From DAOUJI01 sp965197415 (GTDB lineage Bacteria > Chloroflexota > Dehalococcoidia > Lucifugimonadales > JAGWBF01), in NCBI GenBank assembly GCA_965197415.1, contig OZ240207.1, positions 1,364,001-1,428,000 of the forward strand: 64,000 nucleotides of DNA, given 5' to 3'. The translations under genes were made by a program, and so were the position numbers. Below, one piece after another: positions 26,671 to 36,000 of this stretch. Positions within the stretch are counted from its first letter, which is position 1. Each line of letters starts with the position of its first letter. The notes under the pieces were generated by a model. That model had not been told where the DNA came from and made no database searches. It was given only the letters and a program-made list of their open reading frames with translations.

Positions 26671-27348
26671 CTAACCGGGTTCACCATAGATCTGCCTTTC
26701 AACTTCCCCGATGTCTATCTTCTTGGTCCCAATCGTCCTGGGGGAGACGATGCCTCCGGAGAATATGAGCTGCATTGCCTCGGGGACCGAGAGGTCCGTG
26801 TCCAGAACGTCTTCCGGAGGCATAAGCACGACGAATCCCGAGTTAGGGAGCGGCGCGGTGGGGACGTAGGTCATTATCAGCCTATCCCCATCAACTGCGT
26901 CCGTTATCCCCGTTAGAAAGCCCAGGCTCCAGGCATTGGCCCTGGGAAATTGGACGAGCACCACTCGCTTGAAGCCGGTGACACTCGTGCCAGAAAAGGA
27001 CTCGATCAGCTGTCGGTTGGCAGAATAGATCGTCCCGATGAGAGGTATGCGTAATAGAGCTATCCGTGTCCGGTCCACCGCCATCCTACCAATTCCGAAC
27101 GTAGCAAAGGCCCCGAGCATGTAAACAATGATCACCGCAGCAACAACTCCGGGCCCGGGGAGCGTCCATCCGATGCCAAACTGTCCGAGAAGCCACTCAA
27201 TCCAAGGCCCCAGGACCCCGTCCACGAGGTCGAACAGGAAGCGGATGATCACATATGTAATGGCCACCGGAACGAGAAGCAGCAACCCGCCTACCAGGGA
27301 TTGGCGGATATGCCTTATCAATGAGTTGCGTATGCTCTTTAGAGTCAT
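26671..27348 (-). CDS. DUF502-family membrane protein
   Basis: 225 residues. Two N-terminal membrane segments (L-L-L-L-V-P-V-A-I-T-Y-V and V-V-A-A-V-I-I-V-Y-M-L-G) are followed by the family hallmark I-P-L-I-G-T-I-Y-S-A-N-R-Q-L and a soluble C-terminal beta domain with Y-V-P-T-A-P-L-P-N-S-G and V-S-P. DUF502 proteins are widespread bacterial membrane proteins with no settled function. The gene is a single-copy housekeeping-type gene inside an island of expanded families. Confidence 0.92.
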   Translation of the reverse strand: MTLKSIRNSLIRHIRQSLVGGLLLLVPVAITYVIIRFLFDLVDGVLGPWIEWLLGQFGIGWTLPGPGVVAAVIIVYMLGAFATFGIGRMAVDRTRIALLRIPLIGTIYSANRQLIESFSGTSVTGFKRVVLVQFPRANAWSLGFLTGITDAVDGDRLIMTYVPTAPLPNSGFVVLMPPEDVLDTDLSVPEAMQLIFSGGIVSPRTIGTKKIDIGEVERQIYGEPG

Positions 27349-27498
27349 GTTAGGTTTGGCTGGAGCGTACTTAGCTGCGACCCATTGATGGACAGATCGC
27401 AGAAATCTTGGTAGCGAACCTGATACCGATCTGGCAGGGCGGAGACAACAGAACCCCAGACTTCCCAGGCTGGTGCTTTTTCATCCCCGGTTGGCTGG

Positions 27499-30117
27499 TT
27501 ACTCCACAGCGCCCGCCTCGGTGAGAATCCTCGCTACTTCAAGGTTGCCTCTGCCCTTCGCCGCTGTTAGCGCTGAGGTTCCAGACCAGTCTCTTGCATT
27601 CACGTCCGCCCCGGCCTCCACCAGAATCCGCACGATTTCAGGATTGGGCTCAAAGCCCGTAGCCGCCTGGAACAGGATCGGGTCCCCATATTCGTGTTTG
27701 AAGTTCACGTCAGCTCCGGCATACACCAATATCCGGACGATTTCAGGGTCGGCTAGGGAGTACGTAACCGCCTGGTACAGTATCGAACGCCCGTCGTCAT
27801 CTATGGCATTAACATCTGCCCCGGCATCCACCAGAATCCGCACCACTTCGGGGTTGGCCCGAGAGTCCGTGACCATCTCGTACAGAATCGAACGTCCTTC
27901 GTAAATTATTTCGTTGACATCGGCCCCGGCATCCACCAGCACCCGCACCACCTCTGGGTTGGGGTCAGAATTCCTAGCGGCCTCGTACAGGATCGAACGC
28001 CCGTCGTCGTGTTTGAAGTTCACGTCGGCGCCGGCATCCACCAATATCCGCACGATTTCCGGGTCGGGGTCAAACTCTACGGCTTCATACAGGACCGAAC
28101 GTCCAAAGTTATCTATGGCATTAACATCCACCCCGCCATCCACCAAAACCTGAACGATTTCAGGGCCGGCCCGCATAACCGCATTGTTTAGGATTGACTC
28201 TCCGCCAGAGGCTTTGGCGTCAACGTCCACGCCAGCTTCGACCAGATGCCGAACCGCCTCAACATCTCCGTCGGCAACAGCACCGTACAGGCCCGACGCC
28301 GTAGTCGGATACCTCTCTTCGACAGCCTCCGGAAAATGTCCTTCTTCGACAACCGTGACCCCTTCCGTCGCCTTAGCTCCAGCGTCAACAAGTATCTGAA
28401 TGATTTCGGAGTTGCTATTCCACTTCGCCATGTCGAGTAGCGAACCTCCCGACGGGTCCGAGTTCCAGAGGTTGTCCTTCAGGTTGACATCGGCTCCAGC
28501 GTCAACGAGCAATCTAACGACCTCAGTGTGCCCATACGACACGGCCGTCCAAAGGGCTGCGCCTGCGTCAACATCCGATCCCGCGTCAACTAGAAGTCTC
28601 ACCACGTCAGCATTCCCAAGCTCGGCGGCCCATTTGATGATGGGACTCCCGAAGTCGTTCCTTGTGTCAGGGTTCGCGCCAAGTTCCAGCAAAGCCCCGA
28701 CCATCTCGGGATTCCCCCCTTCGATTGCACGGTGCAGAACAGAACGTCGGTTACGACCTATCGCGTTAACGTCGGCGCCCTCCTCCGCCACAAGCGACCG
28801 GAGCCTTTCCGGGTTTCCCTCTGAAACAGCGTCGGACAGGAGTTCAAAGTCGTACCTGTGGCTGGTGATTACTATCCGCTTGTCGGGAGCATTTACCGTG
28901 GCCGGAGTGTTCGATTCCTCGAGAGTGAAGTTACCCTCTGGGGAGCTGAAGTTCGCGGATAGAGCGGCCGCGGCTATAAACCCCGGTATCTCTCCATCAT
29001 CCAAAGCTCTAAAGAGGCTTTCAAAGGTCGCGGGGCTGTCGGATTCCTGCCAGAGCAAGTCACGCACGACTATGCGGCCTCTGGCGTCATGGGCCAGAAT
29101 GTAGCGTCCGCCGCCTACACAAAAGCTGTCCTCTGGAAACCTCAAGCCCCTGCGGCATTTCGTGGCTTGATCGAGCAATCCCGTCAGCTCTTCGTCGTCG
29201 TTATCCAACGCCTCCACGGTGCTGTAGGGAATTGCGGTGGAGACCCGCACGTAGATATCATTGATTTCCAGGCCGTTTTGCATCGCGAGCTTGCGCAATT
29301 CCTCCGGCATCAGCGCAAAGTCATTGCCCCGTAGGTTCAACCACCGCAAACTGGTTAGTCCACCCAATTCAGCCGGCAAATCACCCGTCAGTTGATTGAC
29401 CGCAAGGTCCAGACTCTCCAGGTTAACAAGGCTGCCCAACTCGGAAGGTATCTCCCCAGTGAGCAAATTACGTCTGAGAGATAACCCTTCCAGATTGACC
29501 AGGTTGCTCAGCTCCGAGGGAATCTCCCCGCTCAGTTGGTTAGAACCCAAGCTTAGCTGCCTCAGACTGGTGAGATTGCCTAACTCCGCAGGTATCTCGC
29601 CAGTCAGCAAATTAAGTCCGAGTTTCAGTCCTTCCAGATTGACCAGATTGCCCAACTCCGAAGGTATCTTCCCGCTCAGTTGGTTAGCGCCAAGATCCAA
29701 CCACCTCAGGGCTGTGAGACTGCCCACCTCGGGAGGTATCTCACCGCTGAACAGGCTGTTGCTCAGAAGCAGCCCGACGATGCGGCCATTCTCGTCGGGG
29801 ATGACCCCGAAAAATTCTTCCTCCGGGGGCACGTCCCAAATTGATTCGGCGTCGTCCGCCCACCCTGGCCGCTCTCCGAAGGCTTCGTACAATGCGACGA
29901 GTGCATCCAGGTCTTCCCGTGGCGACCCCGGGATTGGGAGTGGGTCAGCTTCTCCGTTCCTGCTGTCCCCGGGCTTTGCCGTGGGCTGTCTTTCTATACC
30001 GCTCCCCCCGGACCCGGTGGAGTCGTCGCTGCAGGCCGCCAGTGCCACCGCCAGAACCGTCGCTAGGAGTAGCGTTGCAAACCAACGCAAAGGAGCCTCC
30101 ACTGTCTGAATGCGCAC
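27499..30117 (-). CDS. Lipoprotein with leucine-rich repeats and ankyrin repeats
   Basis: About 872 residues. Starts at 30201, 30144 (ATG) and 30117 (GTG) are possible. The GTG at 30117 lies just after the preceding gene and directly before the signal peptide ending A-L-A-A-C-S, so it is preferred. After the lipobox come about six plant-type LRRs (L-x-x-L-x-L-G-x-N-Q-L-S-G-x-I-P-x-E-L-G-N-L), a middle region with L-R-K-L-A-M-Q-N-G, and about 13 ankyrin repeats (V-R-I-L-V-D-A-G-A-D-V-N-x-x-x-x-x-G-R-S-I-L-Y-x-A). It is a surface scaffold with two types of binding module, both protein-binding folds. Ankyrin repeats on the outside of a bacterium are unusual. Confidence 0.85.
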   Translation of the reverse strand: MRIQTVEAPLRWFATLLLATVLAVALAACSDDSTGSGGSGIERQPTAKPGDSRNGEADPLPIPGSPREDLDALVALYEAFGERPGWADDAESIWDVPPEEEFFGVIPDENGRIVGLLLSNSLFSGEIPPEVGSLTALRWLDLGANQLSGKIPSELGNLVNLEGLKLGLNLLTGEIPAELGNLTSLRQLSLGSNQLSGEIPSELSNLVNLEGLSLRRNLLTGEIPSELGSLVNLESLDLAVNQLTGDLPAELGGLTSLRWLNLRGNDFALMPEELRKLAMQNGLEINDIYVRVSTAIPYSTVEALDNDDEELTGLLDQATKCRRGLRFPEDSFCVGGGRYILAHDARGRIVVRDLLWQESDSPATFESLFRALDDGEIPGFIAAAALSANFSSPEGNFTLEESNTPATVNAPDKRIVITSHRYDFELLSDAVSEGNPERLRSLVAEEGADVNAIGRNRRSVLHRAIEGGNPEMVGALLELGANPDTRNDFGSPIIKWAAELGNADVVRLLVDAGSDVDAGAALWTAVSYGHTEVVRLLVDAGADVNLKDNLWNSDPSGGSLLDMAKWNSNSEIIQILVDAGAKATEGVTVVEEGHFPEAVEERYPTTASGLYGAVADGDVEAVRHLVEAGVDVDAKASGGESILNNAVMRAGPEIVQVLVDGGVDVNAIDNFGRSVLYEAVEFDPDPEIVRILVDAGADVNFKHDDGRSILYEAARNSDPNPEVVRVLVDAGADVNEIIYEGRSILYEMVTDSRANPEVVRILVDAGADVNAIDDDGRSILYQAVTYSLADPEIVRILVYAGADVNFKHEYGDPILFQAATGFEPNPEIVRILVEAGADVNARDWSGTSALTAAKGRGNLEVARILTEAGAVE

Positions 30118-30127
30118 CAACGGAGCC

Positions 30128-30508
30128 TTAGAGGCAGCCGGCATCGGCCAGGATTTGACGGGTCGCAGGAGAGAGGTCTTCCTTGGTTCGTTCAATCTCA
30201 TCCTCCATTTCAGCTAAGTCGTCCTCCAAGCCCGACATCTCGTTTTCGAGCTCCGAAATCTCGGCCGACAGACTCAGCACCTTAGCCTGGTCTTCTTCCT
30301 CAGATGCTTCCTCCAACTCCTGCATCAGTTCCAATAAGCCTGTATCTTTCAGGGCCTCCAAGATTGCGTCTGAGCTTCTGACTCTGAACCTATGGAATTC
30401 TTGTAGCTCCTCTGGCGGGTTCCACCGCTTCACCTCGGCGAGAACGTCCTCCAAGGCGTCGATTCTGTCTTCATTGAGGCTGACCAAGTCCTCAAACTGA
30501 TCGTTCAT
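30128..30508 (-). CDS. Small coiled-coil protein
   Basis: 126 residues, strongly acidic and helical, with heptad-like L-E-N-E-M-S-G-L-E-D-D-L-A-E-M-E-D-E-I-E-R. No signal peptide and no known domain. The reading frame starts immediately after the end of a decayed RCC1 blade (30510-30621). Its stop lies 10 bases upstream of the preferred start of the LRR-ankyrin gene, so the two are probably co-transcribed. It might be a secreted-protein partner that lost its exporting part, or a cytoplasmic chaperone; neither can be shown. Confidence 0.55.
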   Translation of the reverse strand: MNDQFEDLVSLNEDRIDALEDVLAEVKRWNPPEELQEFHRFRVRSSDAILEALKDTGLLELMQELEEASEEEDQAKVLSLSAEISELENEMSGLEDDLAEMEDEIERTKEDLSPATRQILADAGCL

Positions 30509-30509
30509 T

Positions 30510-30621
30510 CATCTACGCCCCAGCATTCCACCGAGCCGTCGGTCCTCGCTCCTCACGTGTGGTTCCCTCCGGCGCCGGGCGAAGCGAAGGAACCGCTGGG
30601 CGGTTTGGCTGGCCATCTCCG
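30510..30621 (-). pseudogene. Decayed RCC1 blade downstream of the 14-blade gene
   Basis: Reading the minus strand with one frame shift recovers G-D-G-Q, then F-A-S, then a blade end of T-D-G-S-V-E-C-W-G, directly after the stop of the 618-residue lipoprotein. It shows that the gene once continued with at least one further blade and was cut by a frameshift. The remnant runs into the start of the coiled-coil gene. Confidence 0.6.
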
Positions 30622-32478
30622 TTAGCCCTCCGACGCAGCCAGCAGCACCATAGCCCGAAGCCCCCAGCATTCGACGGAGCCGTCCCGCTTCACCCCGCAG
30701 GTGTGCTTCACGCCGGCGCCGACGGAGGCGAATAACCCTGCCGGCGGCGTGGACTGGCCATCACTATCATCGCCCCAGCAGACGACGGCCCCGTCCGTCT
30801 TAACCCCGCAGATGTGGCGGTGTCCGGCACTAACGGAGGCGAACTCCCCGGACGGCGGCGTTGCCTGGCCATCTTCATCATCGCCCCAGCATTCGACGGA
30901 GCCGTCCCGCTTCAACCCGCAGGTGTAGGCATACCCGACGCTGACGGAGGCGAACTCCCCTGCCGGCGGCGTGGACTGGCCATCGTAATCCTGGCCCCAG
31001 CATTCGACCGAGCCGTCACGAGCCACGCCGCAGGTGTGGTTGAACCCAGCGCTGACGGAGGCGAACGCCCCGGCCGGTGGAATAGCATTGCCAAAGAAGT
31101 CATAGCCCCAGCATTCGACGGAGCCGTCCCGCCTCACCCCGCAGGTGTGGTAGAACCCGGCGCTGACCGAGTCGAACTCCCCGGCCGGCGGCGTGGCCTG
31201 GCCAGCAAAATCCTCGGCCCGATCCTCGTTGGATCCCCAGCAGACGACGGCCCCGTCCGTCTTCACTCCGCAGGTGTGGTACCCTCCGGCGCTGATCGAG
31301 ACGAACTCCCCTCCCTGCGGGGTGGCCTGGCCATATTCATCATCGCCCCAGCATTCGACCGAGCCGTCGATCCTCACTACGCATGTGTGGTCGCTCCCGG
31401 CGCTGACCGAAGCGAAGGGAATGCCGGGCGGCGTGGCCTGGCTATTTCCGCTGTAGCCCCAGCAGACGACGGCCCCGTCCGTCTTCACCCCACAGGTGTG
31501 GGTCCACCCGGCGCTGATCGAGGCGAACTCCCCTGCCGGCGGCGTAGCCTGGCCAGCAACATTGCCGCCCAAATCCGTGTTGAGTCCCCAACACTCCACC
31601 GAGCCGTCGGTCCTCACCCCGCATGTGTGGGCATACCCGACGCCGACGGAGGCGAACTCCCCTGCCGGCGGCGTGGCCTGGCCATATTCATCATCGCCCC
31701 AGCATTCGACCGAGCCGTCGATCTTCACTCCGCATGTGTGGTCGCTCCCCGCGCTGACTGAGGCGAACTCCCCTGCCGGCGGCGTGGCCCGGCCATATCT
31801 ATCAGAGCCCCAGCAGACGACGGCCCCGTCCGTCTTCACCCCGCAGGTGTGGATCCACCCGGCGCTAACCGAGGCGAACTCCCCTGCCGGCGGCGTGGCC
31901 CGGCCATCTCCATCATTGCCCCAGCATTCGATGGCGCCGTCCCTCTTCACACCGCATGAGTGGTACGCCCCGGCGTTGACGGAGGCGAACTCCCCTGCCG
32001 GCGGCGTGGCCCGGCCATCTCCATCATTGCCCCAGCAGACGACAGCCCCGTCCGTCTTCACCCCACAGGTGAATTGTCCCATCCCGGCGCTGACAGAGGC
32101 GAACTCCCCAGACGGCGGCGTGGCCTCGTCTAAGAAATTGAATCCCCAGCAGGCGATGGCGCCGTCCGTCTTCACCCCACAGGTATGGCCCCACCCGGCG
32201 CTGACGGAAGCGAAGGCAATGATCGGCGATTGAGCAGAGTCCAGCGTGGACTCAGCTGTATCGGTAGGCGCAGCGTTAGGCGTGTTGGTCGGCACGGGGG
32301 CAGTGGCCATTGGTTCCGACGCCGCGCCGCTTGAAGGAGTGAGTGTAGGCGTAGACGTCGCTGTTGCAGCCGGCTCCGATGTGGGAGCGGACGAGTCGCT
32401 ACAGGCGCTCAGGACGATGGCGATGGTCAGAACCGTCAGGACTGCGATACAGCGGATACGAAGGGATGATACGGTCAT
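30622..32478 (-). CDS. RCC1-type lipoprotein with 14 blades
   Basis: 618 residues from ATG 32478. The N-terminus M-T-V-S-S-L-R-I-R and lipobox I-V-L-S-A-C-S precede a Thr-Pro linker of about 70 residues. Fourteen blades of F-A-S-V-S-A-G-x-x-H-T-C-G-V-K-x-D-G-x-V-x-C-W-G follow, the size of two seven-blade propellers. The last blade ends abnormally (C-W-G-L-R-A-M-V-L-L-A-A-S-E-G) because of a frameshift, and a decayed further blade lies downstream. Each blade has two Cys ten residues apart. Expected on the outer face of the cytoplasmic membrane or cell surface. RCC1 propellers are protein-interaction folds; no enzymatic site is evident. Confidence 0.9.
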   Translation of the reverse strand: MTVSSLRIRCIAVLTVLTIAIVLSACSDSSAPTSEPAATATSTPTLTPSSGAASEPMATAPVPTNTPNAAPTDTAESTLDSAQSPIIAFASVSAGWGHTCGVKTDGAIACWGFNFLDEATPPSGEFASVSAGMGQFTCGVKTDGAVVCWGNDGDGRATPPAGEFASVNAGAYHSCGVKRDGAIECWGNDGDGRATPPAGEFASVSAGWIHTCGVKTDGAVVCWGSDRYGRATPPAGEFASVSAGSDHTCGVKIDGSVECWGDDEYGQATPPAGEFASVGVGYAHTCGVRTDGSVECWGLNTDLGGNVAGQATPPAGEFASISAGWTHTCGVKTDGAVVCWGYSGNSQATPPGIPFASVSAGSDHTCVVRIDGSVECWGDDEYGQATPQGGEFVSISAGGYHTCGVKTDGAVVCWGSNEDRAEDFAGQATPPAGEFDSVSAGFYHTCGVRRDGSVECWGYDFFGNAIPPAGAFASVSAGFNHTCGVARDGSVECWGQDYDGQSTPPAGEFASVSVGYAYTCGLKRDGSVECWGDDEDGQATPPSGEFASVSAGHRHICGVKTDGAVVCWGDDSDGQSTPPAGLFASVGAGVKHTCGVKRDGSVECWGLRAMVLLAASEG

Positions 32479-32479
32479 T

Positions 32480-32600
32480 TCAGTTGTCTCCTCTCATGTC
32501 GTGTTGGAATCGCCGGTCGAGACCGCAGGAACGGAAGCTCTTGCCCATCGCGCTCTGCCCTCATCGGATGCTCGCGGCGCCGACCGAGGAGAACTACCTG
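32480..32600. repeat. Duplicated lipoprotein leader region, copy A
   Basis: The sequence upstream of the 14-blade lipoprotein gene, including GTCGTGTTGGAAT and GGAACGGAAGCTCTTGC and CTCATCGGATGCTCGC, is repeated with small changes at 36158-36270 and 47020-47140. Past GATGCTCGC, copies at 32575 and 47127 continue identically into RCC1 coding sequence, but the 36 kb copy diverges. This marks the duplication edges. Confidence 0.85.
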
Positions 32601-33064
32601 GACGGCGGCGTGGCCTGGCCATAATCATCATCACCCCAGCACTCGACGGAGTCGTCCCGCCTCACCCCGCAGGTGTGTAATCGCCCGGCACTAACAGAGG
32701 CGAACTCCCCGGACGGCGGCGTGGCCTGGCCATCGTCATCATCGCCCCAGCACTCGACGGAGCCGTCGGTCCTCACCCCGCAGGTGTGGCGCCCCCCGGC
32801 GCTGATGGAGGCGAACTCCCCTGCTGGCGGCGTGGCTTGGCCATCTTCATCATCGCCCCAGCACTCGACGGAGCCGTCGGTCTTCACCCCGCAGGTGTGG
32901 GCGCGCCCGGCGGTGACGGAGGCGAACTCCCCTGCCGGCGGCGTGGCCTGACCATATTCATCCCGGCCCCAGCAGGCCACCGAGCCGTCGGTTCGCACTC
33001 CCATGCGATAAGCGATCATCCTTCTAACTGCTCTCTCATTTACGATGCCTATGCGATGACCCAT
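32594..33064 (-). pseudogene. Truncated RCC1-type lipoprotein copy (four blades, no signal peptide)
   Basis: A frame of 156 residues ending Y-G-Q-A-T-P-P-S-R, nearly the same as the last four blades of the 750-residue lipoprotein at 47152-49404. The first ~20 residues (M-G-H-R-I-G-I-V-N-E) are unrelated and there is no signal peptide or lipobox, so the N-terminal part was lost. Directly upstream is the end of the RCC1-LivK fusion gene. It is best read as a 3' fragment left by recombination. Confidence 0.75.
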
Positions 33065-33070
33065 GATCCG

Positions 33071-36000
33071 CTACTCTGTCGGAGCAGGCCACAGCACCTT
33101 GTAGCCCTGGTTCTCATCGGTCCTCTCGGCTGGCGGCAGCACCTCTACAACGAGGTTGGAGAGGCCGACGACCTCACCCCGATGGTCGAAGCTATAGTTG
33201 TTTCCGATGGCGCCGCTCCAGGTGATGTCGTAGAGGCAGTCCCTGAATCCGTCCGTGTCCCAGTCGTCACCCGTCCTCTTCAAGCATTCTCCAGTGATAT
33301 ACACGTTGTCGTACGCCGAGCCCAGGTACCACGGGAGCACAACATAGCCATACCGTTGCTCGAAGTTGGCGAGGACCACCTGGGCCGTGTCGTTGGCCGG
33401 ATCCAGTTCCGCTCTTATCGCTTTCAGGCCCGTGGCGGCTTCGCCGGCGATTTCGAGGGCGGTCGTTCCCACGGACAGCGTCTCCGCGTAGATCGGGCCT
33501 TCGTAGCCCAGCTCCCGCGCCTGCTTGATGATGGTGCCGGCCGCGAACTCGGACTGCGGTGACAGGTGGAGCGCGTCAGGGCTCTCGGCGAACAGCTTCT
33601 CAAGCTGCGACCTGAAATCTGTGACGTCGGACGCGTACCTCTCCTCGGCCACTACCCTGCCGCCGCGCTTCTCGAACTGGGCCACTGATGTGCGCCTCAC
33701 ACCCTCGGCGTAGTTGGTTAACTCACTGATGGTGGCCAGCTTGCGGATGCCGTTGGCCCAGAGCGCGTTACCGGTGTCGATGCCTAACTGAACGTCGCTC
33801 ATCGCGGTGCGGAAGATGTAGTCGCCCACCTCGGCGATATCCGGATTGCCCGCAATCGCGGATAGGAGCACCACACCATCCGCCTCGGCCAGGGGCGCGA
33901 CCGCCAGCATGGCCCCGCCGCATGTTGGACCCAGGATGATCTTCACCCCGTCCACGTTCGTCAGCTTGTTGTAGGCGGTGACCGAGTCTTGCCGGTTACA
34001 TTTCGAGTCCTCGACGATGAGCTCCAACGTGCGCCCGTTGATGCCGCCTGCGGCGTTGATCTCTTCCACCGCCATCCGCTTGGCCTGAACGGCCATGTTG
34101 CCGTACGTCTCGCCTGGGCCCGTGAGCGACTCCATCACGCCTACCCTGAACGTCGATGCCGAGCGCTGCCGCGGAACAGCAGGTTCGGCGAACGTCGATG
34201 CCGGGCGCTGCGGAACAGGTTCGGCGCGGCCCGTTGCTCCCTGGGGTGGTTCTGACTGGCCATCCTCGCTGTCTCCCCAGCATTCCACCGAGCCGTCGGT
34301 CCTCACCCCGCAGGTGTGGTACCTCCCGGCGCTGACCGAGGCGAAGGAGCCGCCGGGCGGCGTGGCTTGGCCACGCGCGTTGGTGCCCCAGCATTCCACC
34401 GAGCCGTCGGTTTTCACCCCGCAGGTATGTACCCTCCCGGCGCTGACCGAGGTGAAGGAACCACCGGGCGGACTGGCCCGGCCCTCCTCGTTGGAGCCCC
34501 AGCATGCCACCGAGCCGTCGGTCCTCACCCCGCAGGTGTGGTCCGTTCCCGCGCTGGCCGAAGTGAAGGAACCGCCGGGTGGACTGGCTTGGCCAACTAC
34601 ACTTCCATACGACTGGTTGGAGCCCCAGCATTCCACCGAGCCGTCGGTCCTCACCCCGCAGGTGTGCAAGAACCCGGCGCTGACCGAGGCGAAGGAGCCG
34701 CCGGGCGGCGTGGCTTGGCCACGCGCGTTGGAGCCCCAGCATGCCACCGAGCCGTCGGTCCTCACCCCGCAGGTGTGCCAATGCCCTGCGCTGACCGAAG
34801 CGAAGGGAGGGCCGGGCGGGCTGGCCTGGCCCGAGACATTGCCGTCATAATCCTCGTTGAGTCCCCAGCATGCCACCGAGCCGTCGGTCCTCACCCCGCA
34901 GGTGTGCAAGAACCCGGCGCTGACCGAGGCGAAGGAGCCGCCGGGCGGGCTGGCCTGGCCAACAACATTGCCGTCCCCATTCTCGTTGGAGCCCCAGCAT
35001 GCCACGGAGTCGTCCGTCCTCACTCCGCAAGTGTGGGCCCCGCCGGCGCTGACGGAAGCGAAAGGAGCGCCGGGCGGCGTGGCCTGGCCGACAACATTGC
35101 CTAACCCATCATCGTTGGAGCCCCAGCATTCCACCGAGCCGTCGGTCCTCACTCCGCAGGTGTGGCCATCTCCGGCGCTGACCGAAGCGAAGGAGCCGCC
35201 GGGCGGCGTGGCTTGGCCGACAACATTGCCGCGCCCATCCTCGTTCCAGCCCCAGCATTCCACCGAGCCGTCGGTCCTCACTCCGCAGGTGTGGGCCCCG
35301 CCGGCGCTGACGGAAACGAAGGGACCGGGGGGAGGCGTGGCCTGGCCGACAACATTGCCGCGCCTATCCTCGTTCCGGCCCCAGCATTCCACCGAGCCGC
35401 CGGTCCTCACTCCGCAGGTGTGGACAGCCCCGGCGCTGACCGAAGCGAAGGAGCCGCCGGGCGGCCTCGCCTGGCCAACAACATTGCCGTTCAGATCCTC
35501 GTTGAGTCCCCAGCATTCCAACGAGCCGTCGGTCCTCACCCCGCAGGTGTGCCAGTACCCAGCGCTGACGGAAGCGAAGGAGCCGCCGGGCGGCGTGGCC
35601 TGGCCAAACTCGTTGTATCCCCAGCATTCCACCGAGCCGTCGGTCCTCAACCCACACGTATGCAGCAAGCCAGCGCTGACCGAAGCGAAGGAGCCGCCGG
35701 GCGGCCTCGCCTGGCCAAGAACATTGCCGTTCGGACCCTCGTTGAGTCCCCAGCACTCCACCGAGCCGTCGGTCCTCACTCCGCAGGTGTGGGCCCCGCC
35801 GGCGCTGACCGAAGCGAAGGAGCCGCCGGGCGGCGTGGCTTGGCCGACAACATTGCCGCGCCCATCCTCGTTCCGGCCCCAGCATTCCACCGAGCCGTCG
35901 GTCCTCACTCCGCAGGTGTGGAACCCCCCGGCGCTGACGGAGACGAACCCTGCGGTATGCTCCGTTGCTATTGCAATCCCAGTAGACTCAGTTGCAGGGG

